A DNA stretch of 64,000 nt from the NCBI RefSeq assembly GCF_031456275.1, contig NZ_JAVDUI010000001.1, forward strand, positions 1,632,965 to 1,696,964, written 5' to 3'. Made by a program: the position numbers and the translations under genes. Of the stretch, positions 61,539 to 64,000 are shown one piece after another; position 1 is the first letter of the stretch; every line of letters begins with the position of its first letter. A model generated the notes under the pieces. The model did no database searches, had not been told where the DNA came from, and saw only the letters and a program-made list of their open reading frames with translations. The stretch is from Falsarthrobacter nasiphocae. Lineage in GTDB: Bacteria > Actinomycetota > Actinomycetes > Actinomycetales > Micrococcaceae.

Positions 61539-63176
61539 GTGACTTCAGACTCTCGCCCCACATCAGAGCCCGCGCTGGGCCCCGGAGACGACGCCTCGAT
61601 TCCGGAGGCCAACTCCGCTCACAGGCCTGTGCTCGTCGTCGACTACGGCGCTCAGTACGCCCAGCTCATCGCCCGTCGTGTCCGCGAAGCGGACGCCTAC
61701 TCGGAGATCGTGCCGCACACGCTCTCCACAGAGGAGATCCTGGCCAAGGACCCGGCCGCGATCATCCTCTCCGGCGGGCCGTCCAGCGTGTACGCGGACG
61801 GCGCTCCCCGCGTCGGTGCCGACCTCTTCGAGCAGGGCGTGCCCGTCCTGGGCATCTGCTACGGATTCCAGGCCATGGCCAACGCGATGGGCGGCACCGT
61901 GGCCCAGACGGGTCTGCGCGAGTACGGCGCCACCGAGACGCGCGCCGAGGGCGGCGCCCGCTCCATCCTCAACGGCATCCCGGAGGTCCAGAGCACGTGG
62001 ATGAGCCACGGTGACTCGGTCCACTCCGCGCCGGAGGGCTTTGAGACTCTCGCGACGACGGCTGGCGCCCCGGTGGCCGCTTTCGCCAACGAGGAGCGCC
62101 GCCTGTACGGCGTCCAGTGGCACCCCGAGGTCAAGCACTCGGCGCATGGCCAGCGCGTCATCGAGAACTTCCTCGACCTCGCGGGCGTCCGCCGGGACTG
62201 GAGCACGCGAGGCATTCTCGACGAGCAGGTCTCGCGCATCCGCGAGCAGATCGGCGACTCCCGGGTCATCTGCGGCCTGTCCGGCGGCGTTGACTCCGCC
62301 GTTGCAGCCGCCCTCGTCCAGCGCGCTGTGGGAGACCAGCTGACGTGTGTGTTCGTCGACCACGGCCTGCTCCGCGAGGGGGAGGCCGAGCAGGTGGAGC
62401 GCGACTTCGTCGCGGCGACGGGCGTCAACTTGTACGTGGCCAACGAGCAGGAGCGCTTCCTCTCGGCCCTGGCCGGCGTCACGGATCCGGAGCAGAAGCG
62501 CAAGATCATCGGCCGGGAGTTCATCCGCGCGTTCGAGGAAGCTGAGCGCCAGATCATCGCCCAGGCCGCGGCCGAGGGCGAGACCATCCGGTTCCTCGTC
62601 CAGGGCACCCTGTACCCGGATGTCGTGGAGTCCGGTGGGGGTGAGGGTGCTGCGAACATCAAGAGCCACCACAATGTCGGCGGCCTTCCCGAGGACCTCA
62701 AGTTCGAGCTCGTGGAGCCCCTCAGGGCTCTCTTCAAGGACGAGGTCCGCGCCGTGGGCGCCGAGCTCGGTCTGCCGCCGGAGATTGTCGGCCGCCAGCC
62801 GTTCCCGGGCCCGGGCCTCGGCATCCGCATCGTCGGCGAGGTGACGGGCGAGCGCCTGGACCTCCTGCGCAAGGCGGACGCCATCGCTCGGGCCGAGCTC
62901 ACGGCGGCCGGCCTTGACGACGAGGTCTGGCAGATGCCCGTGGTCCTCCTTGCGGACGTCCGCAGTGTGGGCGTCCAGGGCGACGGGCGCACGTACGGGC
63001 ACCCGATCGTCCTGCGCCCGGTCTCGAGCGAGGACGCCATGACGGCGGACTGGTCCCGCCTGCCGTTCGAACTCCTCGCCCGGATCTCGAACCGCATCAC
63101 GAACGAGGTGGACGGTGTCAATCGCGTTGTCCTCGACGTGACGAGCAAGCCGCCGGGAACCATCGAGTGGGAGTAG
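61539..63176 (+). CDS. guaA: GMP synthase (glutamine-hydrolysing)
   Basis: 545 aa. Converts XMP to GMP with glutamine. GATase domain (about 28-225): [31 protein letters not shown] (catalytic Cys), [21 protein letters not shown]-pyrophosphatase P-loop [19 protein letters not shown]-binding and dimer domain [12 protein letters not shown], and the end [10 protein letters not shown] 25-residue acidic/Pro N-terminal extension precedes the family start. Complete. Confidence 0.97.
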   Translation: MTSDSRPTSEPALGPGDDASIPEANSAHRPVLVVDYGAQYAQLIARRVREADAYSEIVPHTLSTEEILAKDPAAIILSGGPSSVYADGAPRVGADLFEQGVPVLGICYGFQAMANAMGGTVAQTGLREYGATETRAEGGARSILNGIPEVQSTWMSHGDSVHSAPEGFETLATTAGAPVAAFANEERRLYGVQWHPEVKHSAHGQRVIENFLDLAGVRRDWSTRGILDEQVSRIREQIGDSRVICGLSGGVDSAVAAALVQRAVGDQLTCVFVDHGLLREGEAEQVERDFVAATGVNLYVANEQERFLSALAGVTDPEQKRKIIGREFIRAFEEAERQIIAQAAAEGETIRFLVQGTLYPDVVESGGGEGAANIKSHHNVGGLPEDLKFELVEPLRALFKDEVRAVGAELGLPPEIVGRQPFPGPGLGIRIVGEVTGERLDLLRKADAIARAELTAAGLDDEVWQMPVVLLADVRSVGVQGDGRTYGHPIVLRPVSSEDAMTADWSRLPFELLARISNRITNEVDGVNRVVLDVTSKPPGTIEWE

Positions 63177-63226
63177 CCCTCCCCGTTTCCGTATCCCCGA
63201 CATCCTGGCAGGAAGACTGACACGCA

Positions 63227-64000
63227 GTGACTGACCCACGGCCCTCCAGCCCCGAGCAGAGCCCCTCCGACGCCCAGCAGGTTCAGGTGAAGCGGTGGCT
63301 TCGCTCGCTCACGCGCGGAGACGGGGGGCTCACCGCGGCGGACCTTTTGCGGTTCAGGCCGACGTCTCGCACGGCGATCGACCTGACGGCTGCACATCCG
63401 TCGGGTCTGACACAGTTGCTCTCTGGCAGGAAGACGCGGCTCTCGACGATGCTGCGGGACAAGGAGACGCTCGCGGAGGCCATGCGCGCGGGCCGCGGGA
63501 TCAGGTCGCGGATCTTCGACGTTGGCCAGGAGCGCGGCATTGACGCGGGCTTCCTGGCCACGGGCATGGCCTACTGGCGCTTCACGGGGGCGGACGGGCA
63601 GTCGACGCCCATTGCGGCGCCCATCCTGCTCTCGCCGATCCGGTTGACGATCCACCCGAGTCACAACGAGTACGAGGTGCAGATTGCCGGTCCCGCACGC
63701 CTGAACCCGCTGCTCTTGCGGCACTTGTCGCAGGATCACGGGATTGAGCTGGACGCCGCGTCGATCGAGCGCAGCGCATACGCGACTGCACGTCTGAACC
63801 CGCTTCCCGTCTTGGACGCGATCCGTCACGCGACCGAGGGCCTGCGCGACGCCCAGGTGGTCCAGCAGGTCTTCGTTGCGACGTTCGTGCGCATGGTGGA
63901 TCCGTTGGACGACCCGCGGGTCACCGCTCATCACCCCGTGATCCGCGACCTCGCCGCGCCCCGGGACCCGGAGGCTGGCGAGCCCCGTTTCGCCTCGCCG
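63227..64000 (+). CDS. Large DUF4011-type helicase-like protein, N-terminal part (cut by window edge)
   Basis: 258 codons to the window end, open at the 3' side. GTG 63227 follows GGCAGGAAGAC. VKRWLRSLTRGDGGLTAADLLRFRPTSRTAIDLTAAHPSGL and RSRIFDVGQERGIDAGFLATGMAYW and HNEYEVQIAGPARLNPLLLRHL match the N-terminal DUF4011 region of large actinobacterial SF1 helicase/nuclease proteins usually found after guaA. Helicase motifs would lie downstream of the window. Confidence 0.8.
   Translation, partial: MTDPRPSSPEQSPSDAQQVQVKRWLRSLTRGDGGLTAADLLRFRPTSRTAIDLTAAHPSGLTQLLSGRKTRLSTMLRDKETLAEAMRAGRGIRSRIFDVGQERGIDAGFLATGMAYWRFTGADGQSTPIAAPILLSPIRLTIHPSHNEYEVQIAGPARLNPLLLRHLSQDHGIELDAASIERSAYATARLNPLPVLDAIRHATEGLRDAQVVQQVFVATFVRMVDPLDDPRVTAHHPVIRDLAAPRDPEAGEPRFASP

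Overview
This window is GC-rich, uses many GTG starts (and a few TTG), and carries the str/S10/spc/alpha ribosomal superoperon in actinobacterial order. It most resembles Micrococcales, probably Micrococcaceae-like. Support: the spc cluster has no S14 gene and the alpha cluster has no S4 gene, as I recall for Micrococcus/Arthrobacter relatives; S3 and S5 carry Arg/Gly-rich extensions; alanine racemase is fused to TsaE; groES has a CIRCE operator; guaB, guaB3 and guaA cluster. Genus-level assignment is not possible from the sequence alone.

Layout. 1-128: C-terminus of a neutral ceramidase. 487-4951: str cluster (rpsL, rpsG, fusA, tuf), ended by a strong terminator. 5164-9330: one very large polytopic membrane protein of unknown function. 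9760-14970: S10 cluster, ended by a UUCG-loop terminator. 15151-18312: an unusual heterodimeric ABC exporter whose first subunit has lost the Walker A half of its ATPase domain. 18513-25562: spc cluster, secY, adk and map. 25717-29003 (minus strand): carbohydrate or glycerol-phosphate ABC importer without its ATPase. 29414-34679: infA, rpsM, rpsK, rpoA, rplQ, truA, rplM, rpsI, with no rpmJ after infA.

34864-42549: an amino-sugar block (nagA, nagB, glmM, glmS) with mscL, coaA and acpS. 42604-44055: a lone membrane sugar-phosphate transferase. 44410-48455: a tightly overlapping operon for cell-wall D-alanine and the tRNA modification t6A (alr-tsaE, tsaB, rimI, tsaD). 48517-52908: a YbdK-type glutamate-cysteine ligase, a GH3 lipoprotein and a THUMP-like methyltransferase. 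53112-55108: groES-groEL under a CIRCE-overlapped promoter. 55307-57430: an acyltransferase-3/SGNH membrane enzyme. 57521-63176: GMP synthesis genes guaB, guaB3 and guaA, with SURF1 and a DUF3817 membrane protein between them. 63227-end: start of a large DUF4011-type helicase-like protein.

The translation, secretion (SecY), nucleotide (Adk, GuaB, GuaA), protein-maturation (Map, GroE) and cell-wall precursor (GlmS, GlmM, Alr) genes form a growth-core region into which three membrane-protein modules have been inserted at operon joints. Many genes outside the ribosomal block have a -10 hexamer ending only 6-7 nt before the start codon, which suggests leaderless transcripts. The best candidates for something undescribed are the half-deleted ABC exporter at 15151-18312, the mutually exclusive hairpins where rpmJ is missing (29636-29682), and the palindromic tuf leader (3704-3745). 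All coordinates and motifs were read by eye; no database search was run.
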